Shown here in pieces: positions 9,214 to 16,918 of a stretch of 64,000 nucleotides of DNA (its first letter is position 1; each line of letters opens with the position of its first letter). The notes below the pieces were generated by a model. It saw only the letters and a list, made by a program, of their open reading frames with translations, ran no database searches and was not told the origin of the DNA. The stretch is from assembly GCA_020632955.1 (NCBI GenBank), contig JACKEO010000003.1:124001-188000 (forward strand). Direction: 5' to 3'. Both the position numbers and the translations under genes were made by a program. The stretch comes from Alphaproteobacteria bacterium (lineage in GTDB: Bacteria > Myxococcota_A > UBA796 > GCA-2862545).

Positions 9214-9894
9214 ATGGACGCGAACGCGAAGATCAAGCTCACCAAGAAGTGGTGGGAGGACAACAAGGCCACCACGCTCAAGGACGCGGCGAAGTTCGGG
9301 GACGCGATCGACGCCTACCTGAAGGTGTCGAAGAAGTACGCGGTGGCGAACGGCATCGAGCGCGTGAAGGGGCTGGCGCTCATCGACAAGGCCCTCGCCG
9401 AGCTCGAGGACGCGCGCGACAAGACCTCGAAGGCCTGCGGCAAGCTCCACGGCGACACCAAGAAGGTGCTCGACAAGCAGTACAAGGACGCCATCGCCAA
9501 GGAGCAGGCGGAGTGGACGAAGGCCCGCAAGGACTTCGACAAGACCGTGAAGGCGCTGAAGATCGACGACTTCTTCAAGGACGCCACCTGGCTCGTCGCC
9601 TTCCAGCAGTACGCCAAGAAGGTGTTCATCGACGAGAGCGCCGAGTTCCTGCTCGAGTGCGCCTACGGCAAGAAGCGCGGCAAGAAGCAGTACGCCACCT
9701 TCGTCGCCGAGCGGTCCCCCAAGGAGATCAACATCTCCTACGACCTGCGGCAGCGCTTCGTGCAGGAGATCAATGACGAGGGGAAGCCGTCGAACGACGC
9801 CTGGGACGCCGCGATCAAGGAGATCAAGAGCGTGCTGAAGAGCGGCAACCACTTCGGGCTGGGCTTCCGGCAGTGGCTCTGGGACCAGGCCTGA
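9214..9894 (+). CDS. Lysine-rich helical protein with C-terminal RGS-domain-like region
   Basis: This 226-residue cytoplasmic protein has a strong GGAAGGGAGGG ribosome site. It has neither signal peptide nor membrane segment. Residues 1-110 are strongly charged, helical and coiled-coil-like. Residues about 125-222 read like an RGS (regulator of G-protein signalling) domain. EFLLECAYGKK corresponds to the FWxxCExYKK block, YATFVAERSPKEINIS to the YxxFIxxxAxxEVNLD block, and AWDAAIKEI...FRQWL to the FDxAQxxI...YxRFL block. That family is rare in bacteria. The match is by eye only. No small GTPase is encoded nearby. A strong bidirectional hairpin follows. Confidence 0.75.
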   Translation: MDANAKIKLTKKWWEDNKATTLKDAAKFGDAIDAYLKVSKKYAVANGIERVKGLALIDKALAELEDARDKTSKACGKLHGDTKKVLDKQYKDAIAKEQAEWTKARKDFDKTVKALKIDDFFKDATWLVAFQQYAKKVFIDESAEFLLECAYGKKRGKKQYATFVAERSPKEINISYDLRQRFVQEINDEGKPSNDAWDAAIKEIKSVLKSGNHFGLGFRQWLWDQA

Positions 9895-9904
9895 CGCGCT
9901 GCAG

Positions 9905-9932
9905 CGGCCGCGGGACAGCGTTCCCGCGGCCG
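9905..9932. terminator. Bidirectional hairpin terminator
   Basis: CGGCCGCGGGA (9905-9915) and TCCCGCGGCCG (9922-9932) form an 11-bp perfect stem with a six-base loop. It sits 11 bases after the RGS-like gene and also downstream of the oppositely oriented tRNA-Met, so it can serve both. Confidence 0.7.
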
Positions 9933-9960
9933 TCGTCGCGCTGCGCCCCCTGGTCGCCGC

Positions 9961-9989
9961 GCGCAGCGAGGCGCAGCCGAGCGGAGAAG
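9961..9989. repeat. Intergenic repeat, family A single copy
   Basis: GCGCAGCGAGGCGCAGCCGA and following bases match the unit found in tandem at 14773-14952 and the degenerate copy at 30-90. It lies just beyond the 3' end of tRNA-Met. Confidence 0.6.
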
Positions 9990-10000
9990 TGGGCGAGGAG

Positions 10001-10074
10001 TGGCTCGGGGCGGACTTGAACCGCCGACACCACGGGTATGAACCGTGTGCTCTGACCAGCTGAGCTACCGAGCC
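10001..10074 (-). tRNA. tRNA-Met (CAT), elongator type
   Basis: The cloverleaf is clear on the minus strand. The acceptor is GGCTCGG/CCGAGCC with discriminator A, and the D-arm starts TAGCTCAGCTGGTCAGAGC. The anticodon stem CACGG/CCGTG surrounds loop TTCATAC, giving anticodon CAT. The T-arm is GGCGGTTCAAGTCCGCC. The paired first acceptor base argues against initiator tRNA. A tRNA-Ile2 with modified CAT anticodon is a less likely alternative. CCA is not encoded. Confidence 0.92.
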
Positions 10075-10106
10075 GGGACCTGCGTGGCGTGCGCCACGAG
10101 CGGCGG

Positions 10107-10137
10107 CGTCTAACCCAGGCACCCCGCCCCCTGTCAA
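10107..10137 (-). promoter_or_regulatory. Promoter of tRNA-Met
   Basis: The minus strand has a consensus -35 TTGACA (10132-10137), an 18-base spacer and TTAGAC (10108-10113), about 34 bases before the tRNA. This is the best promoter in the window and anchors the -10 core proposed elsewhere. Confidence 0.65.
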
Positions 10138-10182
10138 CGGTCGCCACGTCCTGTGTGGCGACAGGCGTCTCGAGGGCTTCGT

Positions 10183-10207
10183 GGGTGACCATGTTTACAG
10201 GTCACCC
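10183..10207. promoter_or_regulatory. Candidate operator (8-9-8 inverted repeat) ahead of Crp/Fnr-family gene
   Basis: GGGTGACC (10183-10190) and GGTCACCC (10200-10207) are perfect inverted repeats around the AT-rich spacer ATGTTTACA. The spacer could itself hold a -10-like element. The spacing and position, 55-79 bases before the ATG at 10262, fit an autoregulatory Crp/Fnr-type dimer site. A separate hairpin (TCGCCAC/GTGGCGA) lies at 10141-10161. Confidence 0.5.
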
Positions 10208-10261
10208 CGTCGTGGCACCCCACGTACGGAAGGGAGCCCCCTGAAGCCCTCGGAGACGCAG

Positions 10262-10975
10262 ATGCACACCCCCCTCGGCATCGTCCGTGCCCGACGCCCC
10301 GCGCCGTCGGGCCTGACCGGGTTCCTCCACCAGCTCCCGGCCTTCGCCGGTCACCCACCCGATGCGGTCGTCGACCTGGGCGACCTCGCCGAGACGCGGT
10401 CCGCCAGCCGCGGCGAGGTGCTCTGGCAGCCCGGCGACAAGGGCGACACGGTGGTGATCGTCCGCTCGGGCGTGGTGCTGCTGCGCCGTGACGTCGGCGA
10501 GCACGGGGTCACGCTGGACGTGTGCGGCCGGGGCGCCTTCCTCGGGCTCGCCCCCGGCCCGCGCGACCACGAGGCGGTGGTGCACGACGGCGGCACGCTG
10601 CTCGTGGTGCCGCGCTCGAGCTTCGACGCCTGGCTGGTCGACCACGCCGAGCTCGCGCCCGCGATGGTGGGGCTGGCGGCCGCCCAGGCCCAGCGCATGG
10701 CCTCCCGCCTCACCCTGGTGAGCATGCACGGCGCCCGCGCGCGCCTCGCGCTGCTGCTGCTCGATCTGGCCGACCGCTTCGGCGTGCGGGACAGCCGCGG
10801 GGTGATCGTCGACGTGCGCCTCACGCACCGCGAGATGGCGGCCCTCATCGGCGCCACCCGCGAGACCGTGTCGGTGGCGATCGTCGAGCTGCGGAACGCC
10901 GGCGTCGTCGAGACCGAGGCACGCCGTGTGGTGGTGGTCGACGAAGCGGCCCTGGCCGAGGTCGCAGGCGTCTGA
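10262..10975 (+). CDS. Crp/Fnr-family transcriptional regulator
   Basis: This 237-residue regulator begins with a cyclic-nucleotide-binding-type beta-roll (about residues 25-135, with RGEVLWQPGDKGDTVVIVRSG). A long dimerisation helix follows (about 145-180). The C-terminal winged helix-turn-helix contains LTHREMAALIGATRETVSVA. The N-terminal Fe-S cysteines of FNR are absent. The effector cannot be inferred from sequence, because the phosphate-binding cassette is not clearly conserved. I chose the ATG at 10262, which has a GGAGAC site upstream. Longer in-frame starts would place the inverted repeat inside the coding region. The gene is probably monocistronic, with a strong terminator after it. 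Confidence 0.87.
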   Translation: MHTPLGIVRARRPAPSGLTGFLHQLPAFAGHPPDAVVDLGDLAETRSASRGEVLWQPGDKGDTVVIVRSGVVLLRRDVGEHGVTLDVCGRGAFLGLAPGPRDHEAVVHDGGTLLVVPRSSFDAWLVDHAELAPAMVGLAAAQAQRMASRLTLVSMHGARARLALLLLDLADRFGVRDSRGVIVDVRLTHREMAALIGATRETVSVAIVELRNAGVVETEARRVVVVDEAALAEVAGV

Positions 10976-10985
10976 CCTCCAGTGT

Positions 10986-11012
10986 CCGTGCGGCCGTGGA
11001 TCGGCCGCACGG
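10986..11012 (+). terminator. Hairpin terminator after Crp/Fnr-family gene
   Basis: CCGTGCGGCCG (10986-10996) and CGGCCGCACGG (11002-11012) make an 11-bp perfect stem with loop TGGAT. There is no T run. GGTTAGGG immediately downstream looks like the promoter core of the next gene. Confidence 0.65.
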
Positions 11013-11052
11013 TCCGGTTAGGGGGGCCCCCCTCGTCCCCCCAGGTGCCCCA

Positions 11053-11571
11053 ATGAAGCTGTACCGCGCCAAGGTCCCCGCCATCGCGGAGGAGTGCGTG
11101 CGTCGTCTCGTCGAGGACGGCGACATCGAGCTCGCCGACGGCATGAAGGAGGAGGCGCAGAAGGACTTCGAGGCGATCATGGACGACTTCCTGCGGCGCG
11201 ACAGCGCGCTCCGGGAGGAGATCCGCGACCACATGTCCACTGCCGGCATCCCCTACGACCGCTACGGCAAGATCCGCTCCCAGCTCGCCGAGGAGCGCGA
11301 CCACCCGCTCGGTGACGACGTCGAGCGGTTCCTCGTCCGGCAGTTCGTCGAGAACCTGATGATCACGCCGGCCATCGAGGAGGTCTACGCGGACGACCGC
11401 GCCATCTACAAGAAGCTGATGGAGGTGGTGAAGTCCCACGACGTGGACGAGGAGGAGATCCGCGAGGAGGCCCGGGGCAAGATCAAGAACGTCTCCGAGG
11501 GCACCGTGGACTACGAGATCGCGATGCGGAACGCGGTCCGCGACGTGAAGAAGCGCCGCGGCCTGCTCTGA
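11053..11571 (+). CDS. DUF507 family protein
   Basis: This 172-residue acidic, helical cytoplasmic protein starts MKLYRAKVPAIAEECVRRL, the characteristic opening of DUF507 proteins. It repeats a related unit in its second half (VERFLVRQFVENLM...), as double-unit members do. The molecular function of the family is not established. An AGGTG site precedes the ATG, and a GGTTAGGG motif lies about 33 bases upstream. Its stop is separated by a single base from the lipoprotein gene that follows, so the two are probably co-translated. Confidence 0.85.
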   Translation: MKLYRAKVPAIAEECVRRLVEDGDIELADGMKEEAQKDFEAIMDDFLRRDSALREEIRDHMSTAGIPYDRYGKIRSQLAEERDHPLGDDVERFLVRQFVENLMITPAIEEVYADDRAIYKKLMEVVKSHDVDEEEIREEARGKIKNVSEGTVDYEIAMRNAVRDVKKRRGLL

Positions 11572-11572
11572 G

Positions 11573-12244
11573 ATGCCGCGCCGGCTGGTCCTCTGCGGCG
11601 TGGCCCTCTGGGCCGGGTGTCGCTGCGGACCGGCCGAGGCCCCGGAGCCCGAGGTCCGCGCGTGGGCGCCGCCCTCCGATCCCGAGCACGTCCAGCTCGT
11701 GCGGGTGGGCACGGAGGGACGCGGTGTCGCCGTGCAGTTCACGGGCGTGGGCACCCTCTACCGATCGTGGTTCGGCGACGCCGAGGTGCTGGCCCCCTTC
11801 GTCGAGGCGGTCGCTCCCTGTCTCGAACCCCCGTTCGAGCTGTCGGTCACGTACGACGAGGACACACGACGGGGACGCGTGGCGCTCGTGGCGGCCGCAG
11901 GCCAGGTCCGGTGCCCGGCCCGCGCGGCGGACGGCGACCTCGATCTGGCGCCCCTGACCGGACTCGCACGACCGCTCGCCGACCTCCGCAACGGGCTGGC
12001 CGCCACCCGGGACATCCGGATCTACGGCTTCGGCACGGCGCTGCACCTCGAGGACGACCGCGGGGCCGTCACGCTCTGGCTCGACGGGCAGGATCCCCTC
12101 GACGGCAGCGCCTTCGCACGCTGCCTCGGCCTGGATGGCGTCGAGCGGTGTCTCGCCGACGAGGCGCCCGAGGGCCTCACCACGCTCGCGCCGGCCGAGG
12201 CGCCCCTGCGGCGGCGGTTGGCCACCCTGCTCGGCGCCCGCTGA
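11573..12244 (+). CDS. Putative outer-membrane lipoprotein of unknown function
   Basis: This 223-residue protein has a short signal peptide ending in the lipobox LWAGC, so Cys16 should be lipidated. The mature N-terminus is CRC, with a second Cys at +3. Asp is absent at +2, so outer-membrane delivery is expected. The remainder is a compact alpha/beta sequence with three more cysteines (SLYR-type VGTLYRSWFGDAEV, a CLEPPFELSV segment and CLGLDGVERC). I recognise no family. It follows the DUF507 gene by one base. Confidence 0.65.
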   Translation: MPRRLVLCGVALWAGCRCGPAEAPEPEVRAWAPPSDPEHVQLVRVGTEGRGVAVQFTGVGTLYRSWFGDAEVLAPFVEAVAPCLEPPFELSVTYDEDTRRGRVALVAAAGQVRCPARAADGDLDLAPLTGLARPLADLRNGLAATRDIRIYGFGTALHLEDDRGAVTLWLDGQDPLDGSAFARCLGLDGVERCLADEAPEGLTTLAPAEAPLRRRLATLLGAR

Positions 12245-12271
12245 GCGGCGCCTGAGCCCCTTGGCGCGGGG

Positions 12272-13477
12272 TCACTCCACGTCGGGGGCGGGCTCGCCGG
12301 GACCCTCGCCGTCGTCGGCCGGCGCCTCGAAGGGCTCCAGTGCGAAGCGTTCCTCGCCGTTGGCGATGGCGGCGAGGTGCCCGCTCACGTCCCACAGGGC
12401 CACGTTCCGCTTCACCTGCTTGCCCTCGAAGCCCCACAGGAAGAAGGAGATCCAGCCGGGCGAGCCCGGGTACCAGGTGGCGCCGTCGCCCAGCGCCGCC
12501 GTGAAGGTCCATCGGCCGCCCCCTTCGCGGTCGGCCACCGAGAGCGTGGGGGGCTGCACCACGCGATCCATGCCCTCCGGGAGCCGCTCGGCGAAGGCCT
12601 CCCCGCGTGCCTCCTCGCGCTTGCGCGCCTGCTCGGAGATCTCGCCCCAGGTCCGCTGGTTGAAGACGGAGATCGCACTGCCCGCGTGCTCCAGCAGCAG
12701 CCAGCGGCCCGTGGCGTCGAGGCTGCCGCGGCGCGCAGGCGTCCACCGGTCCCGCTCCTCGCCGGTGGCGGCGTCGACCACGCGCACGGTGTCGCCGTGG
12801 CCGAGCACCACCAGGCCCTGCTCCGCCGCGTAGGTGAACGTGTCGAAGGCGCCCGACACCGACGGGAAGGCGGGGGAGACCGCGCGCTCCCCGAGATCGA
12901 GACGGAGGATCTCCCAGGGTCCGTCTGCCGCACGGCGCCCGGCGAAGAGGAGCTCGCCGGCGCCTTCGCCTCGCGTGAGCTGGTCGGCGGCCACGAGGCC
13001 CGGCAGGGGGATCAGCTCGGCGCTGCCAGCGAGCGTGCCCACGGCCTGGTCGCCCGGCTCCGGCGTGGCGGGCACCTCGTACAGGGCGATGCGCACGTCG
13101 CCGCCCTCCTCGGCGGCGGCCACGGGCACGGCCACGCGGGTGTCGCCCAGCCAGGCGGGCGAGCCCACCGGCTTGGGGATGGGCAGGGTGATCGTACGCT
13201 TGTCGGCGGCGTTCGCGTCCATCACGTTCGCGGACAGGACGAGCTGGAAGAAGATCCGCGTGCCGTCGGGTGCCCAGCGGTAGCTGCTGAAGTTGTTGGA
13301 GCCGCAGGGCGCGAACACGAGCTGGACGTTGTGCTTGGCCGCGAGGAAGCGGATCTCGGCCTCGTTGCAGGCGGCGAAGGCTTCGCCCACGTTGTCGGCG
13401 AGCGCGCCCTCCGTGGGATCGCGGGAGCAGGTGCACGCGGACAGGAGGAGGGCGAGGAAGGAGGCGGAGCGCGACAT
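12272..13477 (-). CDS. Putative lipoprotein with beta-propeller-like repeats
   Basis: This 401-residue protein starts with a signal peptide and lipobox LLLSAC, giving a mature N-terminus CTC. The body has repeated Trp/Asp-containing strands such as SSYRWAPDGTRIFFQL, GSPAWLGDTRVAVPV and GAFDTFTYAAEQGLVVLGHG, which resemble TolB/WD40-type propeller blades. It ends in an acidic tail. It may act as a periplasmic binding or scaffold protein, but no specific role can be named. It is convergent with the lipoprotein gene at 11573 and divergent from the M23 peptidase gene, with which it may share a GCTAGC promoter core at 13515-13520. Confidence 0.65.
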   Translation of the reverse strand: MSRSASFLALLLSACTCSRDPTEGALADNVGEAFAACNEAEIRFLAAKHNVQLVFAPCGSNNFSSYRWAPDGTRIFFQLVLSANVMDANAADKRTITLPIPKPVGSPAWLGDTRVAVPVAAAEEGGDVRIALYEVPATPEPGDQAVGTLAGSAELIPLPGLVAADQLTRGEGAGELLFAGRRAADGPWEILRLDLGERAVSPAFPSVSGAFDTFTYAAEQGLVVLGHGDTVRVVDAATGEERDRWTPARRGSLDATGRWLLLEHAGSAISVFNQRTWGEISEQARKREEARGEAFAERLPEGMDRVVQPPTLSVADREGGGRWTFTAALGDGATWYPGSPGWISFFLWGFEGKQVKRNVALWDVSGHLAAIANGEERFALEPFEAPADDGEGPGEPAPDVE

Positions 13478-13514
13478 CGGGGGCCTCGGGGCGTGGCAGC
13501 GGGCTCAGGTGGAC

Positions 13515-13520
13515 GCTAGC
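13515..13520. promoter_or_regulatory. Shared divergent promoter core (GCTAGC)
   Basis: The palindromic word GCTAGC is the only TA-containing site between the divergent genes starting at 13477 (minus) and 13559 (plus). It is about 40 bases from each start. The same palindrome sits midway between the divergent starts at 46736 and 46790. Confidence 0.35.
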
Positions 13521-13558
13521 AGACGTCGCCTGCCCGCGCACCCGCACGGACCCGTGTC

Positions 13559-14770
13559 GTGTCGCGGGGTTCCCCCTCCGGAGGTCACCTGGCCCGGCTG
13601 CTCGCCGCACTGCTCGGACTGGCCGCCTGTGGTGGGCCCGCGCTCCCCACGGGGCTGCCCAGCCCGCCCGTGCCGGAGCGTCCCGATCTGCCGCCGGACG
13701 AGCTGGTGGTGCCCCTGAAGGTGGTGCCCGGCAGCAGCCTCGGCGCACTGCTCCAGCCGCTCGGCCTGCCCGCCCACGAGGTGCGGGAGGCCGCGCTGGC
13801 CCACCACGATCTCGCCACCATCCGTCCCGACCACGAGCTGTCGGTGCGCTACCGCGACGGTGCCGAGGCGCTCGTGGCGCTGCAGTACGAGGTCGACGCC
13901 GATCGGATCCTCGTCGTGGAGCCCGTCGCCGACGGCTGGGAGGCCCACGTCGACGAGGTGGCGTGGGTGCGCGAGGAGGTGGCGCTCGAGCTCACGATCA
14001 CCGGATCGCTGTGGGAGGCCGGGCTCGCCGCGGGGCTGTCCCCCGCGGACCTGGCGGCCATCGCGCGCATCTTCGAGTACGAGATCGACTTCAACACCGA
14101 GCTGCGCGCGGGCGCTCGCCTGGGCCTCGTCGGCGAGCGGATGCAGGCCGAGGGTCGCCGTGCGCGCCTGGGCACCCTGTACGCCGTGCGGTTCGTGAAC
14201 GGGGGCAAGGTGCACGAGGCGGTGCGTCTGGTGGACGACGACGGCCGGGAGGCCTTCTACCACCCCGACGGCACCTCGGTGGTGCGGGCCTTCCTGCGCT
14301 CCCCGCTGGAGTTCAGCCGGGTGACCTCGGGCTTCAACCCGCGCCGCTTCCACCCCATCCTCAAGGTGCGCCGGCCCCACAACGGCACGGACTTCGGCGC
14401 GCCGTCGGGCACGCCGGTGCGTGCGGTGGCCGACGCGGTGGTCACCTTCGCGGGGCGCAACGGCGGCCACGGCAACTTCGTGAAGCTGCAGCACACGGGA
14501 GGGGTCGAGACCTCCTACAGCCACCTGTCCACGGTGTCGGTGCGGCGCGGCCAGCGCGTCTCCGTGGGCGCCCTCATCGGTCGCGTGGGCTCCACCGGCC
14601 TCGCCACCGGTCCCCACCTCCACTACCAGATGTGGAGGAACGGCCGCTTCGTCGACGCCATGTCGGTGAAGCTCCCCGGCGCGCCGCCCCTCGAGCGCGC
14701 CAGCATGCCCGCCCTGCGCGCCGAGGTCGACCGCTGGATGCCCAAGGTCCCCGTGCCCGCACCGGAGTGA
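13559..14770 (+). CDS. M23-family murein endopeptidase, MepM-like lipoprotein
   Basis: This 403-residue protein should cut peptidoglycan cross-links in the periplasm. It has a signal peptide with lipobox LAAC, a LysM/OapA-like region (LKVVPGSSLGALLQPLGL), and a Csd3/MepM-type middle domain (about residues 115-245). The C-terminal LytM domain has the zinc ligands H274 and D278 in HNGTDFG and H353-L-H355. All key residues are present, so it should be active. The GTG start has no strong ribosome site, and a later start inside the signal peptide is possible. It is monocistronic and is followed by a tandem repeat. Confidence 0.85.
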   Translation: MSRGSPSGGHLARLLAALLGLAACGGPALPTGLPSPPVPERPDLPPDELVVPLKVVPGSSLGALLQPLGLPAHEVREAALAHHDLATIRPDHELSVRYRDGAEALVALQYEVDADRILVVEPVADGWEAHVDEVAWVREEVALELTITGSLWEAGLAAGLSPADLAAIARIFEYEIDFNTELRAGARLGLVGERMQAEGRRARLGTLYAVRFVNGGKVHEAVRLVDDDGREAFYHPDGTSVVRAFLRSPLEFSRVTSGFNPRRFHPILKVRRPHNGTDFGAPSGTPVRAVADAVVTFAGRNGGHGNFVKLQHTGGVETSYSHLSTVSVRRGQRVSVGALIGRVGSTGLATGPHLHYQMWRNGRFVDAMSVKLPGAPPLERASMPALRAEVDRWMPKVPVPAPE

Positions 14771-14772
14771 TC

Positions 14773-14952
14773 GCAGCGAGGCGCAGCTGGGGGGACCATG
14801 CCCGCAAGCGAGCCCCAGGCGATGCGCGCAGCGAGGCGCAGCTTGGGGAGCCATGCCCGCAAGGGAGCCCCAGGCGAAGCGCGCAGCTTGGGAAGCCATG
14901 CCCGCAAGCGAGCCCTAGGCGAAGCGCGCAGCGAGGCGAAGCCGAGCGAAGG
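14773..14952. repeat. 55-bp tandem repeat, family A
   Basis: Two full 55-bp copies (14773-14827 and 14828-14882) are followed by a 45-bp copy lacking ten bases (14883-14927) and a partial unit (14928-14952). The unit opens with GCAGCGAGGCGCAGCT and contains GGGAGCCATGCCCGCAAG. It fills the space between two convergent genes and has single-copy relatives at other gene 3' ends. Confidence 0.8.
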
Positions 14953-14957
14953 AATAT

Positions 14958-15491
14958 TCACTCTGAGACGGGGGACATCCAGACCATGGCTGCGGTGAGG
15001 CCCAGCGTGGCCAGCGCGCGGTCGTACTTCTGGTCGTGCGGCGTCTCGAACACCAGCTTGGGATCCAGGTCGGTCCACAGCCAACCGCCGGCCTGGAGCT
15101 CGTCGTCGAGCTGGCCGGGCCCCCAGCCTGCGTAGCCGAGGCACAGCAGCAGGGGCTCACGGGCCTCGAGCAGCGACACCAGCACGTCCATCGAGCGGCT
15201 CACGCCGATGCCATCGACGTTCCAGCCCTCGTCGTCGGGCACGGCCTGGGGGGTGACCACCGTGCCGGAGCCCATCTCCACCGGGCCTCCCCAGGTGACG
15301 TGGGTGTCGGCGTACCACGACAGGTCGATGTCGCCGGGGAGCTCCAGCACGTCGGGCAGCGTGCGATCGAGGGGACGGTTGACCACCACCCCGATGGCCC
15401 CTTCCTCGTCGTGGTGCCACAGGAGCACCACGGCGCGGGCGAAGTGCGGATCCTTCAGCTGGGGCGAGGCGATGAGGAGGGCGGGCTTCAC
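14958..15491 (-). CDS. yqgE: YqgE/AlgH family protein (UPF0301)
   Basis: This 177-residue cytoplasmic protein has the family pattern. The opening is LLIASPQLKDPHFARAVVLL, followed by GAIGVVVNRP, a central WGGPVEMGSGTVV, and LLCLGYAGWGPGQLDDEL. Its biochemical role is not settled. The related AlgH was linked to alginate regulation in Pseudomonas. The GTG start overlaps the clpX stop as GTGA, so translation is coupled to the protease chaperone. Confidence 0.92.
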   Translation of the reverse strand: MKPALLIASPQLKDPHFARAVVLLWHHDEEGAIGVVVNRPLDRTLPDVLELPGDIDLSWYADTHVTWGGPVEMGSGTVVTPQAVPDDEGWNVDGIGVSRSMDVLVSLLEAREPLLLCLGYAGWGPGQLDDELQAGGWLWTDLDPKLVFETPHDQKYDRALATLGLTAAMVWMSPVSE

Positions 15492-16762
15492 GACGCTCCG
15501 CCGGCCTCGGGCACGGTGCGGAGCACCGGCTGCCCGGTGCCGCGCACCACCTCTTCGGTGATCAGGATCTCGCGGAGATCGTCGACGCTCGGCACCTCGA
15601 ACATCACGTCGAGCATGACGGACTCGAGCACCGCGCGCAGGCCGCGTGCGCCGGACTTCCGTGCGATCGCCCGCTCGGCGATGGCGCGCAGGGCCCCTTC
15701 GCTGAAGCGGAGCTCCACGCCCTCGAACTTGAGCAGCTTCTGGTACTGCTTCACGAGCGCGTTCTTCGGCTCGGTGAGCACGTGGACGAGATCGTCGGCG
15801 CCCAGCGGGTCCATCACGGCCACCACGGGCAGGCGACCGATGAACTCGGGGATGAGCCCGAACTTCACCAGGTCCTCGGGGTTGACCCGCGACAGCAGCG
15901 CGGGATCCTCGTGGTCGTGGTGGCCCTGCTCGTCGGCGCGATCGACGTCGTGCCGCAGGAAGCCCACGCTGCGCCGGCCGAGGCGCTGGCCGATGATCGA
16001 CGTGAGGCCCTCGAAGCTGCCGCCGCAGATGAAGAGGATGTTCGACGTGTCGATCTGCACCGCATCCTGGTTGGGCATGCGCTGCTTGCCCTTGGACTGG
16101 ATGGAGGCGACCGTGCCCTCGAGGATCTTCAGCAGGGCCTGCTGCACGCCCTCGCCGCTGACGTCGCGGCTGACCGAGCTGGTGAAGCCCTTGCGCGCGA
16201 GCTTGTCGATCTCGTCGACGTAGACGATGCCGCGCACCGTCTTCTCCACCGACTGGTTGGCAGCCTGGTAGAGGTTGTTGATCATGTTCTCGACGTCTTC
16301 GCCGACGTACCCGGCCTCGGTGAGCGTGGTGGCGTCGGCGATCACGAAGGGCACGTCGAGGAAGCGCGCCAGCGTCTGCGCGATCAGCGTCTTGCCCGTG
16401 CCCGTGGGGCCCACGAGCAGCACGTTCGACTTCTGGACCTCGACGTCGCCCTCACCGGCGGCCGCGTTGGCCTCGAGGCGCTTGTAGTGGTTGTGGACGG
16501 CCACCGCGATGCGGCGCTTCGCGTCGTCCTGACCCACGATGTACTGGTCGAGGTAGGCCTTGATCTCGGCGGGCGCGGGCACGCCGTCCTGACCCCACGA
16601 GACCGGCTTCTGCGGCGCGTTCTCGCGGATGATGTCCATGCACAGCTTGATGCACTCCGAGCAGATGTACACGCTCGGGCCTGCGATGATCTTGTCGACC
16701 TCGCGCTGGCTCTTGTGACAGAACGAGCAGGTCAGACCGCCGGGGTTCTGGTACTTGCCCAT
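15488..16762 (-). CDS. clpX: ATP-dependent Clp protease ATP-binding subunit ClpX
   Basis: This 424-residue AAA+ unfoldase feeds substrates to ClpP. The zinc-binding domain has C12, C15, C34 and C37. Walker A is GPTGTGKT (118-125) and Walker B is IVYVDEIDKL. The pore loop AGYVGEDV, the RKGF-type loop and the sensor motif EFIGRL are all present. The loop that docks ClpP reads VGF instead of the usual IGF. It is followed by an unusual His/Asp-rich stretch, QGHHDHEDP. clpP is not in the window. The start has GGAAGAGGA upstream. Confidence 0.96.
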   Translation of the reverse strand: MGKYQNPGGLTCSFCHKSQREVDKIIAGPSVYICSECIKLCMDIIRENAPQKPVSWGQDGVPAPAEIKAYLDQYIVGQDDAKRRIAVAVHNHYKRLEANAAAGEGDVEVQKSNVLLVGPTGTGKTLIAQTLARFLDVPFVIADATTLTEAGYVGEDVENMINNLYQAANQSVEKTVRGIVYVDEIDKLARKGFTSSVSRDVSGEGVQQALLKILEGTVASIQSKGKQRMPNQDAVQIDTSNILFICGGSFEGLTSIIGQRLGRRSVGFLRHDVDRADEQGHHDHEDPALLSRVNPEDLVKFGLIPEFIGRLPVVAVMDPLGADDLVHVLTEPKNALVKQYQKLLKFEGVELRFSEGALRAIAERAIARKSGARGLRAVLESVMLDVMFEVPSVDDLREILITEEVVRGTGQPVLRTVPEAGGAS

Positions 16763-16918
16763 CAGGTCCTCTTCCGTCCCGGCGCGGTGCTCCGAGGTCT
16801 GGGGAAGACATACACGCCAGGGGGCGGGCAGGCAACGACGGGGGGGCGGTCGGGGGGCGCGCACCACGAGACGTGACGCGAGGTCGCGTGGTAGCTGGAG
16901 GGGCTCACGGGAGGGCCG

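Noticed and set aside
10181..10261. Longer N-terminus of the Crp/Fnr-family protein
   Set aside because: The extra 27 residues are unlike the family, have no ribosome site and would place the inverted repeat in coding sequence.
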